Source of the DNA: CAZRWD01 sp964603785
GTDB lineage: Bacteria; Fermentibacterota; Fermentibacteria; Fermentibacterales; Fermentibacteraceae
Direction of reading: 5' to 3'
DNA: 28,038 nt
NCBI GenBank assembly: GCA_964603785.1
Contig: CAZRWD010000016.1
Coordinates: 1-28,038, forward strand
In this document: positions 1 through 6,704 of the stretch, piece by piece
Layout: each line of letters begins with the position of its first letter
How positions within the stretch are numbered: position 1 is the first letter of the stretch
Program-made: the position numbers and the translations under genes
Notes under the pieces: model-generated
Told to the model about the DNA's origin: nothing
What the model saw: the letters and a program-made list of their open reading frames with translations, nothing else
Databases searched by the model: none

Positions 1-579
1 AACGCGCAGGCCACGGGCTCCTCGGGCTACAACCGGTGGCAGCGCAACCAGCAGATACGCAGCTACTGCCTGTCCAACGACAAGGTGCTGTTCGACTTCG
101 CCGACCTCGACTGCTGGTGGTTCAACCCCTCCTCCCAGCAGTGGGAGCAGCACACGTACACCTACGGGAGCTACACCGTCCCCTCCGAGCACCCGCATTT
201 CTACGGCGACCAGTACGGCCACACGACCGCAGAGAGCTGCACCCAGAAGGGCCGTGCATGGTGGTGGATGATGGCGGTGCTGGCAGGCTGGGGCGGCACT
301 GGCGTCGAGGGCGGAGGAGCCGGCGGGGTCGAGGCCCCCACACTGGCCCTCTCCCCGAACCCCTGCCACGGAACCGTCTGCGCCTCCTTCGAGGTGCCAC
401 CGGGCACGGGCGCTACGCTGCATGTCTACGACCTTTCCGGCAGGGAGGTCATCCAGCCGGTGCAGCTCGGAGCCGGGGAGGGCCAGGTCGGGCTGGACTT
501 GTCCGATCCCGGCGTCCGCCTCGTCCGGATCGAGTCGGGCGCGGCATGCACGACCGGGAGGGTGGTGGTCCTGCCTTGA
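1..579 (+). CDS. Secreted protein with C-terminal type IX-like sorting domain (3' part only)
   Basis: The frame is open from base 1, so the 5' end lies outside the window; 192 codons remain. The last ~75 residues, starting at LSPNPCHG, read like the Ig-like C-terminal sorting domain (Por/T9SS type A or FlgD-like): an SPNP motif, alternating beta strands, and VYDLSGREV, ending RVVVLP. The upstream part contains VLFDFADLD, a histidine/tryptophan-rich stretch and KGRAWWWMMAVLAGW. This resembles the C-terminal half of SGNH-hydrolase-like extracellular proteins that carry a conserved KG-A-WW-ARLAGW block, but that is recognition by eye and not certain. It is expected to be exported and surface-attached or released. 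Its stop codon overlaps the start of the next gene (TTGA), so the two are probably co-translated. Confidence 0.75.
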   Translation, partial: NAQATGSSGYNRWQRNQQIRSYCLSNDKVLFDFADLDCWWFNPSSQQWEQHTYTYGSYTVPSEHPHFYGDQYGHTTAESCTQKGRAWWWMMAVLAGWGGTGVEGGGAGGVEAPTLALSPNPCHGTVCASFEVPPGTGATLHVYDLSGREVIQPVQLGAGEGQVGLDLSDPGVRLVRIESGAACTTGRVVVLP

Positions 580-1619
580 GGAATCCCCGGCTCCGTCCCG
601 CGGCCCTATCGGCCACCCTCCTCGCGCTCGCCTCGACCTCCTGTCTCTTCGATCCCGTCGACCTGGGCCGGCACGAGGAGTTCAGGGCCGAGTTCGACCT
701 GTTCTGGCAGACGATGGACCGCGAGTACGTCGGCTTCGCCTTCGCCGACACCGACTGGGACTCGGCCTACACTGCCGCCTCGGCGATGGTCGACACGGTC
801 TCCAGCCAGTACTCCCTCTGCGTGATCCTTTCCGGGATGATGCAGCCCTTCGCGGATGCCGGGATGCATGTGACGCTCAGCGGCTCCTACTCCTGGTCGT
901 ACGCCCCGGAGATCGAGGTCAACTGCGACAGCACCGTCCTCTTCGACAACTACCTCGTGCCGCAGGGCTTCGTGTGGTTCGCCGGCGGCGACTGGGGCTG
1001 GTGCATGTTCGGAGACGTGATCTACCTGCTCGTCTACCAGTGGGACAGCGGGCTCGTCATGCCGAACCTGGACGCGGTGCTGGAGGAGCATCCCGAAGCT
1101 GCGGCCCTGCTCATCGACATCCGCCTGAACGGGGGCTCGGGCTCGAGCACCAGGATAGGCGAGCTCTGCAGGCGCTTCAACGACCAGACCCGGACGGGAT
1201 ACTACTATGTCGGGAGGGGCGGCCCGGGGCGGACGGACTTCGGCGATCCGGTCCCCAGGCAGATCAACACGAGGGCGGGGTATTTCGACGAGCCCGTAGT
1301 CCTGCTCGCGGGCGAGCAGTGCTCGAGGATATCCGAGGAGTTCGCCGCAATGTGCCGTACGATCCCCGGGGTCACGATCATCGGCGACACCACCATGGGC
1401 CAGGTGGGGCACACCATCACCTATGCCCTGCCCGGAGGCACCTCCTTCAGCTTCCCCGACACCACCATCCTGGCTGGGGACTCCGTCCTGTGGCTCCAGG
1501 AGTCGGGCCTGGCGCCGGACCTCTACGTCGAGGCGACGGAGGAGCAGTTCGCCGCCGGAGTGGACCCGGTGCTGGAGTACGCGCTGGGATGGTCGCCGGG
1601 GGGCGCGCCGGGCAGATAG
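576..1619 (+). CDS. S41 (C-terminal processing) peptidase-like lipoprotein
   Basis: This is a 347-aa protein. I chose TTG 576 because it overlaps the previous stop (TTGA), follows GGGAGGG at 556-562, and gives a clean signal peptide with a basic N region, a hydrophobic LSATLLALAS core and a cysteine at residue 23 (ASTSC). An ATG at 546 would add ten residues. The C-terminal half has the S41 core pattern: LLIDIRLNGGSGSS (~178-191), VVLLAGEQCSRISEEFA (~241-257) and an IIGDTTMGQVG block (~268-278). In S41 enzymes the nucleophilic serine sits three residues before a glutamate. Here the nearest serine is out of register by one residue or replaced by Arg251, so proteolytic activity is uncertain. 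It is likely anchored in a membrane facing the periplasm. No PDZ domain is evident. Confidence 0.7.
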   Translation: MRNPRLRPAALSATLLALASTSCLFDPVDLGRHEEFRAEFDLFWQTMDREYVGFAFADTDWDSAYTAASAMVDTVSSQYSLCVILSGMMQPFADAGMHVTLSGSYSWSYAPEIEVNCDSTVLFDNYLVPQGFVWFAGGDWGWCMFGDVIYLLVYQWDSGLVMPNLDAVLEEHPEAAALLIDIRLNGGSGSSTRIGELCRRFNDQTRTGYYYVGRGGPGRTDFGDPVPRQINTRAGYFDEPVVLLAGEQCSRISEEFAAMCRTIPGVTIIGDTTMGQVGHTITYALPGGTSFSFPDTTILAGDSVLWLQESGLAPDLYVEATEEQFAAGVDPVLEYALGWSPGGAPGR

Positions 1620-1638
1620 AGCCCTCCCGGGGCGGGCT
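1620..1638. terminator. Possible bidirectional terminator hairpin between convergent genes
   Basis: AGCCC at 1620-1624 pairs with GGGCT at 1634-1638, with two further GC pairs inside after one mismatch. It fills the 22-bp gap between two convergent stop codons. There is no T tract, so intrinsic termination would be weak. Confidence 0.3.
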
Positions 1639-1641
1639 ACC

Positions 1642-2673
1642 TCAGTCGGAGGTCAGGAGTATCAGGTGCCCCTGGTCCTCCAGGAGCATGATGTCCCACA
1701 CCTGTCCGGACACGTCGGTCGATCTGATCACCGAGCAGTCGTACCCGTCGATCTCGTAGATCCTCGATCCCCCGCCGTCCAGCGAGGCCGCGACCCAGAA
1801 CGAACGGGTCAGGGGCGAGGGGCAGACCCTCCGCGGATGCCCTTCGAGCGACACCGACTGCAGCTGTATCTCCATCGCGGTGTGGTGCCGGCCTATGGTC
1901 ACCGCCCCGTCGGCCGAGGTCAGCATCGGATGCGTCGCGCAGAACACCGCCGTGTCGGGCAGCGAGGCCACGTCGCTGGAAGGCGGGATTTCCAGCAGGA
2001 GCGAGCCTAGTATCTCCCCCCCGATGATCATCCAGGCCTCCGCCTCGACCTGCGACACGGCGACGTGGTAGAACTGGAGCGTGTTTTCCGCGTAGGGCGT
2101 GATGGCGCATGCCGGGCTGGAGAGCTCGTGCTCCCTGAGCACTTCCCAGGAGATGGTCGAGACCTCCCTGATCCTGGCATCCTGCTGGTCGCAGACGAAC
2201 AACCGCGATACGCCGGTGGTGGCGAGCGCGCAGGGCGACGGCCCCGCCACGAAGTCGCCCAGGATGCCCCCGCCCGTGCCGAGGCGCAGTATCGAGCCGT
2301 AGCCCCCGATCAGGTACTTCTCGCCGGTCTGCTTGTCCAGCACCATCGAGCCGTATCCCTGCGAGAAGGGGGGGCCGACCGTGGTCGTGGCCTCCACCGT
2401 CCAGTCGTCGGTGTCGACGCGGAGGAGCATCCCGGTGTTGCAAGCGACCAGCAGCGCGGGCTGGCCGGTGCCGAGAGAGCAGATAACCCTGCCCCCCTCG
2501 AACCCCGCGAGCTCCGCGGCAACGGACAGGTCGCCGGTGTCGATCACGATGAGCCCGGTCGTGTCGAAGTCGCCGTACTCCGCGACATCGTGGCACCCGC
2601 CGAGGATGACGGTCACCGCAAGAACCGCCGGCATCCAGGCGGCGGGACCCCTCCGATCCCCGCGTCCTACCAT
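1642..2673 (-). CDS. Beta-propeller-like lipoprotein
   Basis: This is a 343-aa lipoprotein. The N terminus has basic residues, a hydrophobic stretch (MPAVLAVTVILG) and a lipobox ILGGC with Cys at about residue 27. The mature part has recurring units of the kind VIDTGDLSV...ICSLGTGQPALLVACN, RVDTDDWTV, and YLIGGYGSILRLGTGGG, as seen in WD40/YVTN/NHL-like propellers. I see no catalytic motif. Its ATG lies inside the last codons of the upstream TonB-dependent receptor (7-base overlap), so it is translationally coupled to it. A surface or periplasmic partner lipoprotein of the receptor is a reasonable inference, but the ligand is unknown. In-frame ATG further in (MPAVLAV) is an alternative start. 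Confidence 0.7.
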   Translation of the reverse strand: MVGRGDRRGPAAWMPAVLAVTVILGGCHDVAEYGDFDTTGLIVIDTGDLSVAAELAGFEGGRVICSLGTGQPALLVACNTGMLLRVDTDDWTVEATTTVGPPFSQGYGSMVLDKQTGEKYLIGGYGSILRLGTGGGILGDFVAGPSPCALATTGVSRLFVCDQQDARIREVSTISWEVLREHELSSPACAITPYAENTLQFYHVAVSQVEAEAWMIIGGEILGSLLLEIPPSSDVASLPDTAVFCATHPMLTSADGAVTIGRHHTAMEIQLQSVSLEGHPRRVCPSPLTRSFWVAASLDGGGSRIYEIDGYDCSVIRSTDVSGQVWDIMLLEDQGHLILLTSD

Positions 2674-5309
2674 GAGAAACCCACCTTCAGGAAGGCGTGC
2701 CGCGAGGAGGACCATGCTCCGGGATTGGCGCCCACGCCGCCCGGCTCGCCGGTCTCGATGTAGTGCCCCACGTCGTAGATCTTGTTCAGATTCCTGCGGT
2801 CGAACAGGTTGTAGACGTTGAGGGCGATGTCCAGCTCGGTCCGACCGAGCCAGATCCTGCGCCCTATCCCCATGTCCGTCTGCATGGTCCACGGGTATCG
2901 CAGCGTGTTGATCTCGGGCAGCACCGACCCCCCCGTGGGGGGGCTGTAGGGGAAGCCGCTGCCGAACTGCCAGTCGAGCGTCAGGCTGAACCCCTCGAGG
3001 GGTCGGAAGCCTCCCGTCACTGGGCCTTCGCCCCTCGGCACGGCCACGACCACCGAGGCCTCCGCCGTGTGCCGCTGGTCCCAGTCGAGGTAGCTGTCGG
3101 TGGTCGGGGTCATGAAGCCCCCGGAGACCCACTCCCACCCCTCGGTCGGCGAGGAGTACCTCCCCATGGCGATGGAGTAGGTGTAGCTGAGGCTACCCGA
3201 GACCCAGCCGGTGGGGAGCTTCAGAAGCTTGAGCTCCATCCCCCTCACGGTCCCGTGGCTGTCGTCGTTCTCGTAGAGGAAGTAGTAGTCGTAGGTCTCG
3301 CTGAAGTACTGGCTGGTGCGGACGAGCCCGGTGATGTCCTTGTAGTAGGCCGAGACGGCCAGCGAGGCGTCGTCCGAGAACCTGTGCCTCACGCCGGCCT
3401 CGTAGGCGACCGTTCGCTCGGCCTCGAGGTCGGGGTTGCCGATGATCGAGTAGAGGCCGGCTATGTTGTAGTCGGTGCCGTAGAACATCTCGTTCAGGTT
3501 GGGCATCTGGAAGTAGTGCCCGTAGGTGGCGAAGAACACGTCCCTGTCGCTCACCGGATGGGTGATCCCGAACCTGGGGCTGAGCTGCGTCTTCGCCTCC
3601 ACGTCCACCGAGCCGCCCTCCTCGATGTCGAACATCGAGCAGTTGGGATCGAAGACGTCCAGCCTGAGGCCGGTGTTCATGACCATGCCGCTGCCGAACC
3701 GCAGCGAGGTCTGCCCGTAGAGCGCCCCCGACCAGGGCCAGGCCTCCCAGAGGCTGACGAAGGCGCTGCCCTCGTCGGCGATGTACACGCTGTAGTCGTA
3801 GATGTCGAAGCTGGACGCCTCGATGCCCGTCTTGAGCTCGACGAGGTCGCTGAGCCGCGAGGTGAAGTCGATCCTTCCCGTCGAGACCTCGCTCTTCGAC
3901 TCGAGCCAGACCTCCGGGTGCATGCCGGAGTGGTAGAACCCGAGCGAATCGACCAGCCTCGGCTGCGGGAAGTACATCATGATCCAGTCGGACGGCGAGT
4001 AGGCCTCGCCGAAGTACCCCCCGTCGGGGTCCTGTATCCGTCTCCAGTGGCAGTAGCGCGTGCGGTTGATCCTGAAGTCCAGGAACGTGTCGTCCGTCAG
4101 CATACGCGTGAGGGATGCGGTCACGCCGCCCGTCTCCTGGAACCGGATGGGGATGGCGTGGTCCGGGTCACCGCCGAGGGCCGGCTCCCCCTCGATGTAC
4201 ATGGGTTCCTCGTACAGCGACCAGGCCCACTCGTCCCACCCGGACTGGCGGTAGTTGTAGTAGCCCATGACAGAGAACCTGGTCCTCGGCGAGAAACGCG
4301 CCGTGACCTTGAGGGAGCCGTTGAAACCGTTCTGCCAGTTGTTCTCCCAGTTGCCCCTGCTGTCCTCCAGGTTGCGGCCGCTCACCAGCACCCTCGCGGA
4401 GCCGAAGAAGGTCACCTCGCCGGGGAGGTCGATGCCGATCGCGGGAAGGAGGAGCGAGGTCAGCGGCTCCGGCCCGCCCAGCGCGACCTCGGAGTCGATG
4501 CAGTCGCCGCGGTAGTTGTCGTTCTCGGAGGGCTCGGAGTAGTTCCTGGTGGCATCCTCGGCTCCGAACTCGTCCAGGTCCCCCCCGAGGGAGGTCACAT
4601 AGCCCTCCAGGGTGGGTCCGCCGTCGCGGGAGACCATGTTCACCACGCCCGACATGGCGTTGCCGTACTCCGCGCTGGCCCCGCCCGTGATCACGGAGGT
4701 CTCCGAGATGGCCGAGATCGGGGTGATGGCCGAGAAGGTGTTCGTTATCGGGGAGCGCACGGGAATCCCGTCGAGCAGGTAGGCGACCTCGCCCGACCTG
4801 CCCCCCCTGATGTGGATCCCGCCGCCCTGGGAGATCACCCCGGGCTGCCTCAGGAGGATCTCGAGCATCCCGGGGACGGGCAGGAGCCTTATCTCGCTGT
4901 AGTCGATGACGTGGATGGTCGAGGGAACGGTCTCCAGCACGAGGTTGCGCTGGTCCCTGACCTCGATGACGGTATGCCCCACCGGCGCGGCGCCCAGCGC
5001 GAAGTCGACCCTCGTGGACTGGTCCGAGACTATCCGCACTCCGTCCTTGGTGACCGTCTCGCTGCCGACCATCCGCGCGGTCACGGAGTAGGTTCCCGGG
5101 ATCACGGCGTAGAGGTAGTAGCCGCCCTCTGCGTCCGTCATGGCCCCGAGCCCCGTGCCTTCGAGCATCACGCTGGCGCCTGTCACGGGGTCGCCGGAGG
5201 CGTCGGTGACGATCCCCATAAGACTGCCGGTGGTGCCCCCCAGCGCCGTTCCCGCAAGGGTGAGGACCGCCGTCAGCAGGGCTGCGGACGGGAGCCGGGA
5301 CTCGTACAA
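2667..5309 (-). CDS. TonB-dependent outer-membrane receptor with carboxypeptidase-regulatory-like N domain
   Basis: This is an 880-aa protein. The start TTG 5309 is preceded by GGAGGT six bases away and opens a signal peptide (hydrophobic AALLTAVLTLAGTALGG). Residues ~27-107 form a CarboxypepD_reg-like beta sandwich (MGIVTDASGDPVTGASVML...GGYYLYAVIPGTYSV). Residues ~125-232 are the plug (RLLPVPGMLEILLRQPGV, IHIRGGRSGEVAYLLDG, SAEYGNAMSGVVNMVSRDGG). The rest is a long barrel of alternating aromatic strands ending in FLKVGFSW, the terminal aromatic signature of outer-membrane barrels. The family imports metal chelates, cofactors, glycans or peptides using TonB energy; the substrate here is not evident. 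It lies 62 bp downstream of the YitT-like gene and overlaps the lipoprotein gene after it, suggesting one operon. Confidence 0.9.
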   Translation of the reverse strand: MYESRLPSAALLTAVLTLAGTALGGTTGSLMGIVTDASGDPVTGASVMLEGTGLGAMTDAEGGYYLYAVIPGTYSVTARMVGSETVTKDGVRIVSDQSTRVDFALGAAPVGHTVIEVRDQRNLVLETVPSTIHVIDYSEIRLLPVPGMLEILLRQPGVISQGGGIHIRGGRSGEVAYLLDGIPVRSPITNTFSAITPISAISETSVITGGASAEYGNAMSGVVNMVSRDGGPTLEGYVTSLGGDLDEFGAEDATRNYSEPSENDNYRGDCIDSEVALGGPEPLTSLLLPAIGIDLPGEVTFFGSARVLVSGRNLEDSRGNWENNWQNGFNGSLKVTARFSPRTRFSVMGYYNYRQSGWDEWAWSLYEEPMYIEGEPALGGDPDHAIPIRFQETGGVTASLTRMLTDDTFLDFRINRTRYCHWRRIQDPDGGYFGEAYSPSDWIMMYFPQPRLVDSLGFYHSGMHPEVWLESKSEVSTGRIDFTSRLSDLVELKTGIEASSFDIYDYSVYIADEGSAFVSLWEAWPWSGALYGQTSLRFGSGMVMNTGLRLDVFDPNCSMFDIEEGGSVDVEAKTQLSPRFGITHPVSDRDVFFATYGHYFQMPNLNEMFYGTDYNIAGLYSIIGNPDLEAERTVAYEAGVRHRFSDDASLAVSAYYKDITGLVRTSQYFSETYDYYFLYENDDSHGTVRGMELKLLKLPTGWVSGSLSYTYSIAMGRYSSPTEGWEWVSGGFMTPTTDSYLDWDQRHTAEASVVVAVPRGEGPVTGGFRPLEGFSLTLDWQFGSGFPYSPPTGGSVLPEINTLRYPWTMQTDMGIGRRIWLGRTELDIALNVYNLFDRRNLNKIYDVGHYIETGEPGGVGANPGAWSSSRHAFLKVGFSW

Positions 5310-5352
5310 GGCTGGACCTCCGTTCCGGGTGGCTGATGTCCGAAACTCGCAC

Positions 5353-5371
5353 TTGCCGGACCGGTCCGCAA
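5353..5371. repeat. Palindrome between yitT-like gene and TonB receptor gene
   Basis: CGGACCGGTCCG at 5357-5368 is a perfect 12-bp palindrome, extended by TTG/CAA arms with one unpaired base to 5353-5371. It lies directly after the stop of the upstream gene, in the 62-bp gap before the receptor gene. It could be a transcript hairpin that reduces read-through or a protein-binding site. No T tract follows on the minus strand. Confidence 0.35.
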
Positions 5372-6328
5372 CTACTCCCCGGATGCGTCTCCGCCGCCGG
5401 GCGGATCCTCCGGCCCGGCAAGGTGGTGTCTCCCGTGCATCCTCTTCAGCTGGTCGTAGGCGGTCTGCCTCCGGAAGCGGCCGAGGACGTCGCTCGCCTC
5501 GAGCACTATCGTGAAGGCCCAGGGGTCCTCCTCGCGCACGATCTGCGACAGCTCGCGGATCTCCATCCTCGTGACCACGCAGAGCAGGGCGTACATCCCC
5601 TTGCCGAACCGGACGCCCTCGGCCTCCCACTGGGTGACGCCCCGGTTCATCTCACGGACGATCCTGGCCCTCACGGGTCCGGGAGTCCTCGTCATTATGA
5701 GGAACGCCTTCCGGGGGCGCGGCGTCTGCAGGACCTCGACAGTCTTCCCGGCGGAGAAGATGGCGACGAGCGTGTACATCGCCGCCTCGGGGGTGGCGCT
5801 GAAGCCGGCCGCCACGACCAGCAGGCCGTTCATGACCATGAGCGCCTCTCCGACGCCCGTCCCGAACCTCCTGTTGATGACGACCCCCAGGATGTCGAAG
5901 CCGCCCAGCGAGCCTCCGGTCCTGAGGGCGAGCGAGGTCCCCAGGCCGGCCAGCACTCCCCCGAAGACGGCGGCGAGCATGGGATCGCCCGTCACGGGAC
6001 CGATCCTGACCAGGTCCACGAACAGGGAGAAGAGGATGACCCCCAGCCCGGAGAGGAATGCGAAGCTCTTCCCCATGTCCCTGAAGCCCAGAAGGAAGAT
6101 CGGGATGTTGAGGAGGATGACGCACACGCCCATGGGGAAGCCGGTGAGGCGGAAGACGAGGAGCGAGGCGCCGGCCACGCCTCCGGAGAGCATGGCGCCG
6201 GGCTTGTAGAAGACGTTGATCGCGATGGCGAAGGAGATCGAGCCCAGGCAGAGGAGCAGCATCCTGCCCGCCATCCGGAACGTCCACTTCATACCGCGCC
6301 TGAACCTGACGACCGTTCTCTTCTTCAT
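5372..6328 (-). CDS. YitT family integral membrane protein (DUF161-DUF2179)
   Basis: This is a 318-aa protein. The start ATG 6328 has GGGAGG eight bases upstream. The N-terminal ~200 residues contain about five to six membrane spans with family hallmarks: NVFYKPGAMLSGGVAGASLL, GFPMGVCVILLNIPIFLLGF, GSLGGFDILGVVINRRFG. The C-terminal ~90 residues are a soluble DUF2179-like domain (RKAFLIMTRTPGPVRARIV, GMYALLCVVTRMEI..L). The molecular function of the family is not established; transport has been suggested. The last residues are a polar Gly/Pro-rich tail. The gene is divergent from the histidine operon, and the two promoters share about 50 bp. It precedes the TonB receptor on the same strand. 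Confidence 0.88.
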   Translation of the reverse strand: MKKRTVVRFRRGMKWTFRMAGRMLLLCLGSISFAIAINVFYKPGAMLSGGVAGASLLVFRLTGFPMGVCVILLNIPIFLLGFRDMGKSFAFLSGLGVILFSLFVDLVRIGPVTGDPMLAAVFGGVLAGLGTSLALRTGGSLGGFDILGVVINRRFGTGVGEALMVMNGLLVVAAGFSATPEAAMYTLVAIFSAGKTVEVLQTPRPRKAFLIMTRTPGPVRARIVREMNRGVTQWEAEGVRFGKGMYALLCVVTRMEIRELSQIVREEDPWAFTIVLEASDVLGRFRRQTAYDQLKRMHGRHHLAGPEDPPGGGDASGE

Positions 6329-6356
6329 CCGGAGGGCCTCCCAATGCTCCAGTGCT

Positions 6357-6365
6357 AGCATATCA
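6357..6365 (-). promoter_or_regulatory. Extended -10 promoter element for the yitT-like gene
   Basis: On the minus strand TGATATGCT is an extended -10 (TGN plus TATGCT, 4/6 to TATAAT), about 30 bp before the start codon. No good -35 is seen. The -35 region would overlap the TTGACA of the divergent histidine promoter, so the two promoters may interfere. Confidence 0.4.
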
Positions 6366-6378
6366 AAGAGGGGGGGTG

Positions 6379-6406
6379 TTGACACGCGGCACGGGAGGCG
6401 TAGAAT
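6379..6406 (+). promoter_or_regulatory. Sigma70-type promoter of the histidine operon
   Basis: A perfect -35 TTGACA at 6379-6384, a 16-bp spacer and a -10 TAGAAT at 6401-6406 (5/6). Transcription should start near 6412-6414, within about three bases of the leader peptide ATG at 6415. Confidence 0.8.
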
Positions 6407-6414
6407 CCCGGGTC

Positions 6415-6495
6415 ATGGAGAAGCTGACGGACCTCATCATCTGCGGCGCGCATCACCATAACGGTGGCGCAGGCGGGGGGGTCCGCTCCCGGTAG
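6415..6495 (+). CDS. hisL: Histidine operon leader peptide
   Basis: This is a 26-codon open frame (MEKLTDLIICGA, then HHH, then a Gly-rich tail ending VRSR). Three consecutive His codons CAT CAC CAT lie at 6451-6459. It sits between a strong promoter and a rho-independent terminator upstream of hisG, the classical arrangement of a ribosome-mediated attenuator. The His codons lie in the 5' side of a hairpin (CACC 6454-6457 with GGTG 6463-6466, plus GCGC 6448-6451 with GCGC 6467-6470), so ribosome stalling there would open it. There is no Shine-Dalgarno at normal spacing (GGGAGG 6393-6398 is 16 bases away and upstream of the predicted transcript start). Translation is therefore probably leaderless. 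Too short for standard gene calls. Confidence 0.72.
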   Translation: MEKLTDLIICGAHHHNGGAGGGVRSR

Positions 6496-6542
6496 CTCTC
6501 ACGGCACCGAGAACCGGCAACCCGCCCCGCGGCGGGTTTTTT
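6448..6542 (+). promoter_or_regulatory. Transcription attenuator 1 (pause hairpin, antiterminator, terminator)
   Basis: There are three mutually exclusive pairings. The 1:2 hairpin spans 6448-6470 over the His codons. The antiterminator pairs GGCGGG 6472-6477 with CCCGCC 6521-6526. The terminator pairs the same CCCGCC with GGCGGG 6531-6536, followed by six T. Stalling on the His codons would free 6472-6477 to capture the left arm of the terminator and let RNA polymerase through. Confidence 0.65.
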
Positions 6543-6546
6543 CTTT
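6521..6546 (+). terminator. Rho-independent terminator 1 of the his leader
   Basis: CCCGCC (6521-6526), loop CCGC, GGCGGG (6531-6536), then TTTTTTCTTT to 6546. It is a compact six-pair GC stem with a strong T tract. Confidence 0.8.
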
Positions 6547-6563
6547 ATGAGGGAGGTTTCGGA

Positions 6564-6704
6564 GTGATCGTACCAGGTTTTCGTCACCATGCGGATTGCG
6601 GGCGGGCTCCGCCGGGGCGGCACGCGCCCCGGTCCGGCAACCGGCCCGCCTTCGAGGCGGGCCTTTTTCGTCTGGAGGGAACCAGGTGGACGATTCGAGA
6701 CTGA
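6564..6704 (+). CDS. Possible second his leader ORF (His-His) overlapping hisG start
   Basis: This is a tentative 46-codon frame. GTG 6564 follows GGGAGG at 6551-6556 with seven-base spacing and reads MIVPGFR then HH (CAC CAT 6585-6590). It continues without a stop through the second terminator and ends at TGA 6702-6704, 19 bases inside hisG. The TCACCAT core matches the His-codon core of leader 1. The late stop is unusual for a leader peptide, so it may be a decayed or differently working copy. Confidence 0.35.
   Translation: MIVPGFRHHADCGRAPPGRHAPRSGNRPAFEAGLFRLEGTRWTIRD
6601..6668 (+). promoter_or_regulatory. Transcription attenuator 2 (tandem copy) before hisG
   Basis: GGCGGGC 6601-6607 can pair with GCCCGCC 6644-6650 (antiterminator) or leave it to the terminator at 6643-6663. 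Between them is an 8-bp hairpin, CCGGGGCG 6612-6619 with CGCCCCGG 6625-6632. A smaller hairpin GGCGG 6601-6605 with CCGCC 6609-6613 competes with the antiterminator. Element order repeats attenuator 1: TCACCAT, GGCGGG, CCGGCAACC, CCCGCC/GGCGGG, T tract. Confidence 0.5.
6643..6668 (+). terminator. Rho-independent terminator 2 of the his leader
   Basis: GGCCCGCCT (6643-6651), loop TCG, AGGCGGGCC (6655-6663), then TTTTT. It is a nine-pair perfect stem that ends five bases before the hisG Shine-Dalgarno, so it must be relieved for the operon to be expressed. Confidence 0.82.

Noticed and set aside
422..1759. 445-codon plus-strand frame over the S41-like gene
   Set aside because: Arg/Gly/Pro-rich with no recognisable domain; the lipoprotein frame has a signal peptide, lipobox and S41 core.
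2697..5336. 879-codon plus-strand open frame antisense to the TonB receptor
   Set aside because: Composition (Val/Gly/Arg/His-rich, no domain) is that of a GC-rich shadow; the minus-strand receptor has signal peptide, plug and barrel features.
6481..6685. T-box riboswitch upstream of hisG
   Set aside because: No AGGGTGGNACCGCG T-box bulge and no specifier stem; the HHH leader ORF explains the terminators better.
6596..6688. ATG 6596 or ATG 6589 as hisG start
   Set aside because: The extra N terminus would be encoded by the terminator hairpin and has no HisG similarity; GTG 6686 has a proper Shine-Dalgarno.
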